From Hyphochytrium catenoides (lineage: Eukaryota; Sar; Hyphochytriomycetes; Hyphochytriales; Hyphochytriaceae), in NCBI GenBank assembly GCA_900088475.1, contig FLMG01000941.1, forward strand, positions 1 through 40,985: a stretch of 40,985 nucleotides of DNA. Reading direction: 5' to 3'. The position numbers and the translations under genes were made by a program. This document shows, piece by piece, positions 22,201-31,549 of this stretch. The notes below the pieces were generated by a model that was not told the DNA's origin, ran no database searches, and worked only from the letters and a program-made list of their open reading frames with translations. Numbering within the stretch: position 1 is the stretch's first letter; each line of letters starts with the position of its first letter.

Positions 22201-25200
22201 AGCAAAGATCTGGGTCGGCATCTGCCTGTACGCGGAAGAGACTACTTCGATGTCAATTAGTACATTGGGCCCAGCCAAGAATGTCGGCCACCTTGAAGGC
22301 GTTACAGTGCTAGAAAAGCTTATGGTCTTCCACATAGACACCATCACGGGCCCTTCTCTTCTTTCCCCTTCGGTAAGGGACATGTTCTCTCTGTTGGGAC
22401 TGGCAGGAAGGCTGCTGTTGACTTCCGCTCTGGAAGTACTTGAGAGCGCCATTACTAGCGATGGGCTCAGTACCAAGACGGCTAGGGTATCCAAAGGCAA
22501 GGAGAAGCAGACGAATCTCGCTTGCTTAGCGGTATGCCTCGCACACCTCTGTCTTCGCAGGTCCCCGGAGGTAGGCATTTGAGCTCTTTCTCTTCTGTCG
22601 ACAAAACACCTGCCGTCATTCCAAAGACTTCTCTGAGCCTCGTTCTCTCGTCTGCAGCAATTCTATATAATGGGGCATGCTGCTTACCGTCATTGACCGA
22701 TTCACTTTCGGGTTACCCGTGTCTGTCCTCTGTCATATAGCTTGCTGCTGCAAGACTAACGGGATTTGTGCTCAGGGATCAGGAAGCCCTCACCATCCGA
22801 TGGATAGGATTGCGACTGCTGTTCTTCAGAGACTAAGAGCAGAGAACGGCACTAGCCTGGTGGCGCATATTCCTCTTCCAGAACACGTCAGGAAGCTGCC
22901 CCATGGTAGGGACTATTTGCTTGAGAGGCAGAGCTTGAAAGCCTCAGCTACGGGCAGATGCAGGAGCTGGAGGCTGGCTCAAGGGGCAATCCGTGTGTCA
23001 TCTGCAAGCATGGTAGCTAACAATCTCTTTATCTTCCTAGGCTGTAACACCCTGTGGTCCTTTCTGTCGGCGCTACTCGCTTGCTGCTTATCGCATGAGT
23101 CCATTCAGATGTTCTGCAAAATTGTCTCCGGATGGCTGGAGGCAGATCCTGTCCCAACCCGTCTGGCTCCTTGGATATACTCAGAACCTGGGTGCGTCTC
23201 CACCAAAGTGAACACTATCGTTCGCAGCGATGCTATGCTCTTACTCGTCAGCGGCGATGCTATGCTCTCACTCGTCCGCGGTGCACCCTCGTCTGCTATA
23301 CCTCTCCTCACACACTCTCTCTGTCTCTCTTGCTCTTTCTCTCTGCCAGAGTGTCTCCCTGTCTTAGTCTCTCCCTCTGTCTTAGCGTCCCTCCCGTGGT
23401 GACCTTCCGTCTGTCTTGGTCTCTCTCTCTTTCATTCCGGTTGAACTCTTTTCCGTTCAGTTGACCTTGGTCTTGCATGACCGAGAAACTAACAGGTTGC
23501 GCTTTATCGTTCCAGCGGGATCGAAACTTTCTTACAGACCGTGCAAAGAGTATTTGAAGCGACCTACAATCTCCTGGCCAGCGAAAGCGCGGTCAAGCGA
23601 CCTACCATGATCCTTCTGTTGAAGCTTGTGGGTTGTATGGGATACTGCGAGGTAAACACAAAGCGAAGGCCCGGTTGTCTGGGACCTGTAAGATTGTAGA
23701 TGATTGAGCTCTATGCACTCTTGCTACTTCTTGCGGCAGGTCGGCAGAATGGCATTTCTCTCGTCTCCTTGGAACTCAGTCGCCTGCGCCAAAAGTATTT
23801 TGATCAAGCCATTCTCTGACGCTACGAAGGTAGATGGACTACGGCGCCGCCTTCTCAGTTAAAGCTCCTTTGCCTCCATGATTTTGGTCTATGTTGCTAT
23901 CTGTGGCGCCTTGAAAGGATTTGTCTCGCCCACAGTGCCGTCAGCTATTCTTGCCACATCTCTGCTTTCTAATCTCTCTCGGGCCACCAAGCTCGGTGGT
24001 TGGGCCACAAAGCTCGGTGTCAACGAGCAAAATCACGTCTAGCCTGCTAACCTCAGGACTCGGATCTAGGCTAACGCCATGGCCATCATAGCTACCATGG
24101 CGGATATTTTGGCCTCAGGAAGTGACCTTCCTGCTTCCGCCAGCTTCTTTGTCCAAAGGACGCAGGAGACTGAGATGATCTCTACTATCCTAAAGACAGT
24201 GGCAGACTCCCTCACTCTTACGTGCGGCGCCGGCCGCCTCTTGCACCAGCAAGCTTTGGAGAGCATGTTCCACATCATAAGACTGGAGAAAAGGTCGGCC
24301 TTGAGTGGTAACAGTCTATGGCTTCTTTGATAGGCGAGAGGGAAAAAAACTATGGTCAAGAATGCTCTTTGTGCGCGAAACCTGGCAACTGGCTATGCAG
24401 AGAATCGCTTGTGACGCTGTTTATCTGACTTTATCAGCTCACTTCCTTCACGCGCTTCTTTATATGTGTTCGGTGTCTGTCCGGGTCCAGTCCTCTTCAT
24501 TCTGTCCTTTAACCCTCCCCTCCTTTCCATCGTTGACTTTCTGTCTGTGCGTTGGGGTTAAAAGCTGCACGGGCCCTTAAACAACTCCTTTCGTGCCAAC
24601 TGGCAGGCTCGAGTTGAGCGATGGCCAAGGCCGTTCTTGCGAGCAGCAACTTCTTTGCAGTCAGCACCTCTTGCTCCAGATCTTTCTAGCCTACGGTCTT
24701 GGGGAGATGTGGCGAGAAGAAGCGTTGGCAGACTGGACGTTTCTTTGGCATGTACGGACCCAAGGAAGAGTCTAATTGTATCCTTCCTGCTCCAAGAAGA
24801 CTCTAATACTTCTGTTTCTTCCTCGTTTGCAGACTGTCGGTGTCTATAATGTGGTGCTTAGGGTAAGAGGAGACTTTTGCAGAGTGTTCCGCCTCCGTTG
24901 CGCGAATGCTGTCGCAGAGGCGTTTGAGGTGATTGTGGACTCTCTTACCCAGAGCGATAGCAGTCAACAGGCCGGTAAGGATCTCTCTTTCCCGCTCCTA
25001 ACGTCATATCGGCCTCCCCTCTTGACCCTTTGTACTTGCCGACTGATAAACCCTATTCAGATGCAGGTTTCACGGCATATTTGGGTGATCTCCTCGAGTT
25101 CTTAGAGTTAGTTGACGCCTACTCGCTAGTGCGGAAGGAGGCCGGTAAGAAAGATAAGGAAGGCAAATAGCCTAAAGAGAAATCTCGCCCTAATGCTAAC

Positions 25201-25369
25201 ATCCTGCGACTACTTTTGGTCATTGACAGGTGAGCGACTATCTCAGTGGCTACAACGCTCACCGCCGGTCTTTTCATCGCGGCGGCGGGAGGTGTATGGC
25301 AAGGACCTTAGATCGCGCTTTGACGACATCTGTAGGAACATCTACTTCCACACTCTTGAAGGCGGCTAA
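19231..25369 (+). CDS. Large predicted helical-repeat protein, about 1,396 aa, about 21 exons
   Basis: Proposed exons: 19231-19290, 19329-19610, 19672-19728, 19808-19943, 20020-20643, 20724-21019 (or 20998), 21159-21307, 21381-21660, 21761-22570, 22776-22859, 22928-23012, 23041-23191, 23516-23651, 23740-23857, 23918-23995, 24092-24293, 24334-24465, 24607-24751, 24833-24974, 25061-25144, 25230-25369. All junctions are GT-AG and phase-consistent; the sum is 4,191 nt. The product is Leu/Ala-rich and almost entirely helix-like (for example LRAENGTSLAELESL, MISTILKTVADSL, YLGDLLEFLELVDAY), suggesting alpha-solenoid repeats. There is no signal peptide or clear membrane span, and it ends in RFDDICRNIYFHTLEGG. 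I do not recognise the family; scaffold nucleoporins and other HEAT-type proteins were considered without a match. Least certain are the start, the exon 6 donor (GTCATG or GTAGAA) and exons 10, 15 and 16. Confidence 0.65.
23192..23515 (+). repeat. Long CT-rich intron with internal direct repeat
   Basis: This 324-nt stretch is read as an intron of the helical-protein gene (donor GTGCGT, acceptor TTATCGTTCCAG). It contains two copies of a 25-27 nt sequence beginning GCGATGCTATGCTC at about 23227 and 23254, followed by a long CT-rich tract (about 23305-23450). It is several times longer than most introns of the same gene. Confidence 0.6.
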
Positions 25370-25770
25370 CAAAGAGTTCACGGACGGAGCCACCAGAATG
25401 GTGTCTGATTGAAGGAGAGCCTCTGCAAGCTTCTTCCTCTACAAGGGAGTCGCTTGGGGCAGGGCTGTTTCCCATCAAATATTGAAGAGATACTCCATGA
25501 TCCGTGTGCACAAGCTCCCTCTCTTCACTGGAGCTCTCAAAAGATCTGAACTATCATCAACGACGCTGAAGGACCGGGTATGGCGCTGCGAAGATGGAAG
25601 TGAGCAGGTTAAAAGGAGGTAAATCTTATGTTCGCAAGGCGCGTCCAGAATTGAGAGCTCTAGACGTAGGGGACAGGAAGCCAAGCAAGAGGCACAGCGG
25701 ATCCACAGAGGACTGGAAAGGTAGTAGACAGAGGGTAAGGGGAACAAAATAAGCTGGGCAGCACATGTAG
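25370..25770. other. Convergent intergenic region
   Basis: It lies between the stop of the helical-protein gene and the stop of minus-strand NUP35, so it holds both 3' UTRs. No other feature is seen. Confidence 0.55.
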
Positions 25771-28560
25771 TTAGGAGTAACCCCTCCTAACCTGTGCGCG
25801 TGACATAAGGCGAGACGATGAGCCCCGGTAGACTTCCTCGTTCGTCACTGGGTCGTATCCTAGCTGAGCCATCACTTCTGCGGCGCAGGGAGCCACTCCC
25901 AGCATCGTTGTGCCCTCAACCACCTGTCAAAGGCGACGGTGAAGGAGGACCAGACAAGAGAGACAAAGAATACAATTAAGCCAAAGTCAAAGCCATGTTT
26001 ATCATCTAAGCGGGAGAGAGGGGTCGAGAACAAAGCACTAGGCGCATTGCGTGGAAGAAGCTGTAAGGAAAAGAAGCCTCAGATAGCAATTGGACATAAA
26101 TATGGCTGTCATCATAGAGTCAGCCGAATGCGTATCATCAGTGGCTTACATCTAAAGACAGTGAAAGAGGAATATTATCTCCCCACATCCCTCGCACCCA
26201 GCGCACCTCTCAGCTCTCCTCCCCATCTTGGCCATGCGGTTTTTCCCTTTTCTTTGTCCCGCTTTCTCTCTCTTTATCCAATGTGCAATGGTCTCTCAAG
26301 AAAACTAAATGCGCACGATCTTCTCTTGCCATATCTTACCTTGCCATTTTGACTGAGTGCCTTCTCCGCCTGAAGCTTTGTCTCGTACTGAATGTGAAGC
26401 CAGTTTCCAGGCCCTACCCTGTGGCGGACAACATCGCCTACCCGAGAGAGAGAGAGGATCACGATAGAAGAGAGGGAACATCGTGGAATAAGCGATTTAA
26501 GGAATCAACAAGAGCAAAATAAATGAAAGGAGAAGAAGGCGGAAAAGTTATAAGGGAGGCAGAGAAGGTGGAAGAGAGAGAGGAAGACTTACGACGACCA
26601 CTGTTGACAAGGACTTACCGAAGCTTTGAAAGCGCGTCAGGATAGCTGAGACCTGGTTAGGCTGAAAGCCAAAGACAGTAACCCAGTGAGCTCGAGAGCC
26701 GCTGGTGAGTACTCGCCCCTCTCCACCGCGTCCTGAGCGGAGAGAGAGCTCTCCTTCGAGAGAATTAGAAGGGAGAGGAGAGTCTAGCGCCATGGAGGAA
26801 ACGCCTGGTGTCACATTGTTGGTGGCTCCTAAGGTCATAAGGCTGTTATTAGGTGCTGGGGGTGCAGGGGTGCTTGCAATTTCTCCACTCTTCGCGACAC
26901 AGTCTTCCTCTTTTGTTTCTCTCACTCAAAGCGGCTGCAGCCCCACGTCATCACCGCGCTCCTCCTTCAGCCAATTCCTTCCCTTTCTTCGCCTTGTCTG
27001 TCCTTTACTCGCTCCCTCCTCAGCTTCAGAGCCCACGCATTGTGGTCCTAGCGCCGTCACACGTCGCGGAACACTACTGAGAAGATAGCTGTTTTCCTCC
27101 TTTTACTTCTCTTCCGCTCTCTCTTTCTCTCTCTCCTGCGCCATACTGAGTAGAGTCCCGATTACCTGAAGCATCCTTCACAGGTGTTCGTGGGTCATAG
27201 GCGGAAGTAATATCTGCGTCTGTCAGGAGAGAGCGGAAAGGTGGCGGTTCCATAGAATGTAAAGGTCTTCTGTCTGTCCCTTCGCTCACTGAGTCTCTCC
27301 TTTCTTTCGAAACTCCGCTAAGATCATCTCTTCCTCTTCGCCGTCTTCAATTTCAACGAAGAAAGGGTTAAAGAAGATGAAAAATGAGACGCCGAGAGAA
27401 AGAGAGACAGAAAGAGGCAAGTAAACCGATGGTAAATTAGGCAGCCTTCTGATGGAAGACGCTAGACGTTGTCGTTTGCTCTATGGCACTTCTAAGAATT
27501 CTGGCCACGGCAAACTCCTAGCCGTAGGTCTTATAAAGTAAGAGCACCGGACACCGGAGAAGGAGAACAGGAGAAGAAGAGTGTAACTCTCCTTCGGCTT
27601 ACCTAAGGTACTGCTGGTCGTATGAAGAGTTGCCCGTCGCTCCTGGCCATGGGGATTCCAGGAGAGAATTGGCAGGAGGTGCAGCAAACCCAAGGGACTC
27701 ACTTCGTCTGAGATCGCTGTTGAACGACGATTGAAGAATGTGAAGCGCAAGCAAGGAGCAGAGAGAAAAGAAAGAAGGGAAAAGGAGGCAAAGAGAGCAA
27801 CAGATATAGAGAAAGAAAGAGATTAGGTACAGGTAGGCTTGGCTAGGCTTTCGGCTCGAAGACTGAGGGTGAGACAGTGTCGGCCAAGGGCATCAGACGA
27901 AAGAGAAGGATCATGAGAGAGAGACAGACAGACAGACACAGTGTGTTGAGAAAGAGAGAGAGATTGGTCCAATCTCTCATGAACTCTCGCGAAGGAAGAC
28001 AAGCAACGGGTTTATATGGAGCCTCAATGTGCAGAATAAGCAAGGCGTGGGACAACAGGAAGAGGGACACTGGGGAATAGGCGAAGCGCCTTCAACCTCA
28101 GTCCTAACCTGTAGGAGGATCGGAGCTCAGATGAAGCGGAATAGGGCGATTTGCTCTCCTGTGCGGCCGCATACGAGGGAGGAGAGACGAGGAGAGAAGG
28201 TAGATATTCCGTCTTTGCTTGTGAGACCACGGGGCTCAGAGGAGAGGTTCGCGCTGAAGAGAAGCTTCCGCCATAGGAACTGCGCTGTGCGTTGAGGTTT
28301 GAGTAGTCAGAAGAGCGTCTGGACAGCGACCAGAAAGAGAGAGAGAGAGAGAGAGCCAAAGTAAGAGAGAGAGAGAGAGAGAGAGCACAAAAGAGAGAGA
28401 GCAAAAGAGAGAGACGGAGGTTGTCAGCTGTTATCAAAGCTGGGTGGCCTATGGAAATTTGAGGCTCAAGACCTTACCCGAAGCCGCTGTATTGTCGATC
28501 TCTCGAGGAGTCTGCGGCATACCCCACGGGGCCCGGGATTGATGTTGAAGCCGAGAACAT
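25771..28560 (-). CDS. NUP35: Nucleoporin Nup35/Nup53, 346 aa, 7 exons
   Basis: Minus-strand exons are 28560-28478, 28318-28109, 27716-27603, 27284-27166, 26882-26619, 26437-26340 and 25923-25771. They sum to 1,041 nt and all phases agree. The N-terminal 230 residues are Ser/Pro/Tyr-rich and disordered, as in Nup53 proteins, with YLPSLL and PPPFRSLL-type patches. Residues about 239-310 form the atypical RRM (MPPN) fold of this family: HWVTVFGFQPNQVSAILTRF, then FGDVVRHR, GNWLHIQYETKLQAEKALSQ, and VVEGTTMLGVAPC; the equivalent human blocks are WVTVFGFPP, NWMHIRYQSKLQARKAL and MIGVKPC. Nup35 dimerises through this domain and links Nup155 and Nup93 partners in the nuclear pore scaffold. The C-terminus (MSRAQVRRGYS) is basic, where relatives have a membrane-binding helix. 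The start is the ATG at the head of exon 1; an upstream exon is not excluded. Intron 1 and the upstream region carry long GA/CT tracts. Confidence 0.9.
28333..28416. repeat. GA microsatellite in NUP35 intron 1
   Basis: Interrupted (GA)n lies on the plus strand and reads as (CT)n in the NUP35 transcript, inside its first intron. Confidence 0.9.
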
Positions 28561-28662
28561 TCTGACGGCAGAACCAAGGCAGATGCGAAGAGAAAGAAAG
28601 ACCAGAGACAGAGAGAATCGGCAACAGGCCAGGAGACAAAGACAAGGGAAGCAAGTAAAGAC

Positions 28663-28671
28663 AGAGAGAGA

Positions 28672-28727
<56 letters not shown>
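28663..28727. repeat. GA microsatellite upstream of NUP35
   Basis: An almost pure (GA) run of about 65 bp starts about 100 bp upstream of the NUP35 start codon. Confidence 0.95.
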
Positions 28728-28730
<3 letters not shown>

Positions 28731-28940
28731 AAGAAAAGACAGAAGAAAGTAGCAGTGCGAAAAGCCGCTATTGAGGTGCTCTGGCAAGAGCTTTGTCGTC
28801 TTGTCTATCGGCTCCCGAGTGGTGTCTCAACTGGGCTATGGATTGAAGCTTTCTCTTTGTAGAGCCGGACGGGCAGGGCTTCACACTCCAGCCGGCACAT
28901 CCGCCGCCAAAATTGGGGGCCTCTCTTTCCCCTCGTTATT

Positions 28941-29130
28941 CTCTCTCTCTCTCTCCCCCTCTTTCTCCCTTGTCTATCTTATCTCCTGTCTCTCTCTCTC
29001 TCTCCCTCTCTCTCTCCCTCTCTCTCTCTCACCCTCTCTCTCTCTCACTCGCTCTCTCTATTTCTCTTATTCTCTCTCTCCCTCTCTCTCTCTCTCTTCC
29101 TGCCTCTCTCTCTCCCTCCCTCGCTCTCTC
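28941..29130. repeat. CT-rich microsatellite tract
   Basis: About 190 bp of interrupted (CT)n with TCCC interruptions lies on the plus strand, in opposite orientation to the flanking GA tracts at 28663 and 29374. Confidence 0.95.
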
Positions 29131-29373
29131 ATCACCAACCGCGAACCACAAAAATCAAAAATAAACGAACGGCAGCGACATATCTTTCCATTCTTTCAGA
29201 AGCCGAGAGTTTCCTATTTATCTTTCACTTCCATCTCAGTACATATCAATACCATGCATCATTGTTTCAAAGGTTTCATTCAATTCAATGGGAATCAGTT
29301 CTCTAACTTTCAAGTGCTCCAGGAGAAAAGAGACACATTGATCAGGCATCAGAGAGAGGTTGGAAGAGAGCCA

Positions 29374-29381
29374 CAGAGAGA

Positions 29382-29419
<38 letters not shown>

Positions 29420-29423
29420 AGAG

Positions 29424-29472
<49 letters not shown>

Positions 29473-29514
29473 GAAAGAGAGAGAAGAGAGAGAAGAGAGA
29501 GAAGAGAGAGAAAG
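29374..29514. repeat. GA-rich microsatellite tract
   Basis: About 140 bp of (GA)n with GAAGA-type interruptions lies on the plus strand. Together with the CT tract at 28941-29130 it makes a long imperfect inverted repeat with a spacer of about 240 bp. Confidence 0.95.
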
Positions 29515-29799
29515 TTGTGCTGATCGCAGCATCTCAGACTTGACGCTTCGCAGATCTGATCCATCAAGCCGACAAGGGCGGCGGGTTTATCGTCAATATC
29601 TCTTCCATCAGTAATGGAAGGATGCAGCACGGCACATCTCCGCCAGCTCAGCAGCTCGCAAGCGGATAACAAGGTCAAGGGAAAGAGCCCTCTTAGGAAG
29701 GACGAGGTAAAGCGTCAGCCTAGACGGAAGCTTAGAACTGGCTGGTAAATAGTAGTACTGGCACCAGCAGAAGATGGGATTCAAAGCGCTACGCCTCTA

Positions 29800-30637
29800 C
29801 GGAATCCGTTCTATGCCTTGCGAAACCACAGCCCAGATCTTGGCGGTATCTAGCGAAGGTTAGGGATGCTCTCGGCGTAGGGATAGTTATGATCTCAGTG
29901 CGGAAAGGGAACTTGACCCAGAGCTTGATGTGGGGATTTAACTCAATGTCTTCCTCGACTCTGTTGGAAGCTAGCCGCCTCCGTGCTTACGCGACCGGAG
30001 ATTAGCCCAGCGATGTATCATTACAAGATCGTGGTAGTCAGTCACCTTCGTCACACTATCCGCCATGGAAGCATCACCACCCCGCTCAAAGAACGCCAAC
30101 GGGTCTATCAGAAATGCAGCAAGAAAAAATTTATCTGAGGTAGCGATCCCTGCACCGCACGCTGACAATAGCGGAGGAGACGGCACTAACAAAGAAGAGA
30201 TCGGCTATTTATGGCTGAGTAGGAATAACCACTCTGTTTCTATAAAAAGAAGAGGCCATTCATCCAGGAAGAGAAAGCTAGGTCAGCTTATTGAAATAAA
30301 AGAAAGAGAGGATAGGGAGAGGAGACACAGACGGAGAGAACTAAAGAGCATGTTCGTAAGAATTAGTTTAAAGCGAATAGAGACAGAAGAGTGCAAATGA
30401 GTGGAGAAGAAAGTGAGTGAAGAGATAATATCAGAAGAAAGAGAGGAGAGGTAGGTCGTAGTCTCGGGGTGACGAGACATCAAGAGCGCTGACTCGATGT
30501 CAGAGCTTAGTGTACGAAACCTGCCATGAAAAGGAAGCAATGATGGGAAGACTACCAACAAGTGAAAGAAACAACAAGTGAAAGAAAAACTGCTGCGCAG
30601 CAGCCCGTCTGAAGAAATGGTGGAAGGAAGCTCTCAT
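29800..30637 (-). CDS. Tentative multi-exon gene with mitochondrial-type N-terminus
   Basis: A start ATG at 30637 opens MRASFHHFFRRAAAQQFFFH, an Arg/Phe/Ala-rich, acid-free stretch typical of a mitochondrial presequence. A donor at 30575 and acceptor at 30521 join phase-correctly to FRTLSSDIESALLMS. A further open stretch on the same strand (about 30190-29991) reads LIDPLAFFERGGDASMADSV and DYHDLVMIHRWANLRS up to a strong GTAAGC donor at 29990. Another (about 29970-29808) reads RVEEDIELNPHIKLWVKFPF and RTEIITIPTPRASL. The connections between the second, third and fourth pieces are not resolved: the only phase-compatible acceptor after 29990 would give a 20-nt intron. No family is recognised. 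Treat it as probable coding sequence with an unknown exact model. Confidence 0.4.
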
Positions 30638-30659
30638 TCTGGTGTGCTGCTGCTTGGTA

Positions 30660-30880
30660 AAATATCCGGCGGATATTAGGTTTTCCTGGTGCGGTTAGAG
30701 GATGGGCTGAACTCGCTCCTCAGTCTCAGATTTGCTCAGTCATCAGCCTAAGCTCTTGCCGCCTGCCCAGAACCTGGACAGCGGCAACGGAGAGGGAAGG
30801 CACAGCTGACTACCCCTATGGAGCGCAGCAGAAACAGTCAACAGCCCGCCCGCCCTTCGCTGCGCTGGATCTATTATGTT
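30660..30880 (+). repeat. Dispersed repeat family, copy 2 (longest)
   Basis: It opens with the near-palindrome AATATCCGGCGGATATT, then AGGTTTTCCTGGTGCGG, GAGGATGGGCTGAAC and CCTCAGTCTCAGATTTGCTC. The right half has CGGCAACGGAGAGGGAAGGC, ACAGCTGACTAC, and AACAGTCAACAGCCCGCCCG. The first half matches copy 1 at 8660 and the whole matches copy 3 at 38500. It lies just upstream of the tentative gene starting at 30637. No coding capacity is seen. Confidence 0.85.
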
Positions 30881-31549
30881 AGTGGAGATAGTACGTATTT
30901 ATTATTTAGTCGGGGCGTTAAGGAGGAGCACATACTTTTTTTACGCTTAGTTCTTGTTGTTAGTTAGTTGAAGAGTTCGGACACGGCTATTACTAACGGG
31001 GCAAGAGCCTGCTCCCGCTAGACCCAGCTAGGCGACAAAGAGAGCTCTCAGGCTAGTAATGTCAAGCGCCAGTTTGATCCCCCAGCCAGAGGCTTATTAT
31101 CATACATCTGCATGCTCTGTCACTCGTCCTGGTGAGCAGAAGGAAAAGCTAGTCCCTTCATCGTTCGGCTAGTTGTCTTCTTCGGCCCCCCCGGTGCGTC
31201 TCGTCCTAATCCATCGGGAGCCACAACCAACTCTGACGGCTCGTAGTTGTGCTCCAGATGGAGACTTCCATTGCTCAACAACAACAGACACAAGGAGACA
31301 GATGTAACATAATTAATGAAAATATAATGATGCACAGTTCCTAAAATGCTGCTAGCATGCGCAAACCCTCAGTACGTGAGATAGCTCCACTTAGGCTTAG
31401 GAAGCGGAAGGCAGACAAGGGATGAAGAAGATCGCATTTTCTCAGACAGTGACAAAGAGACGAAGCGGAAAGGTTATTACGGTTTGCAGAAGAGGAGAAG
31501 AGCAAAGAGACACCACCGAAGAAGAGAGGCAAGAATCGTTGGAAGGTTG
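30881..31549. other. Intergenic, no supported gene
   Basis: This AT/GC-mixed spacer lies between the dispersed repeat and the 3' end of the 790-aa gene. No feature is recognised. Confidence 0.5.

Noticed and set aside
22627-22740. A possible extra exon (TSLSLVLSSAAILYNG...) in the helical-protein gene
   Set aside because: It ends in a stop or needs a 29-nt intron to continue. Treating 22571-22775 as one intron gives a simpler phase-consistent join.
28771-29532. Long open frames rich in Ser-Leu or Arg-Glu on both strands
   Set aside because: They are direct translations of (CT)n and (GA)n microsatellites, which are open in several frames at once; there is no protein feature.
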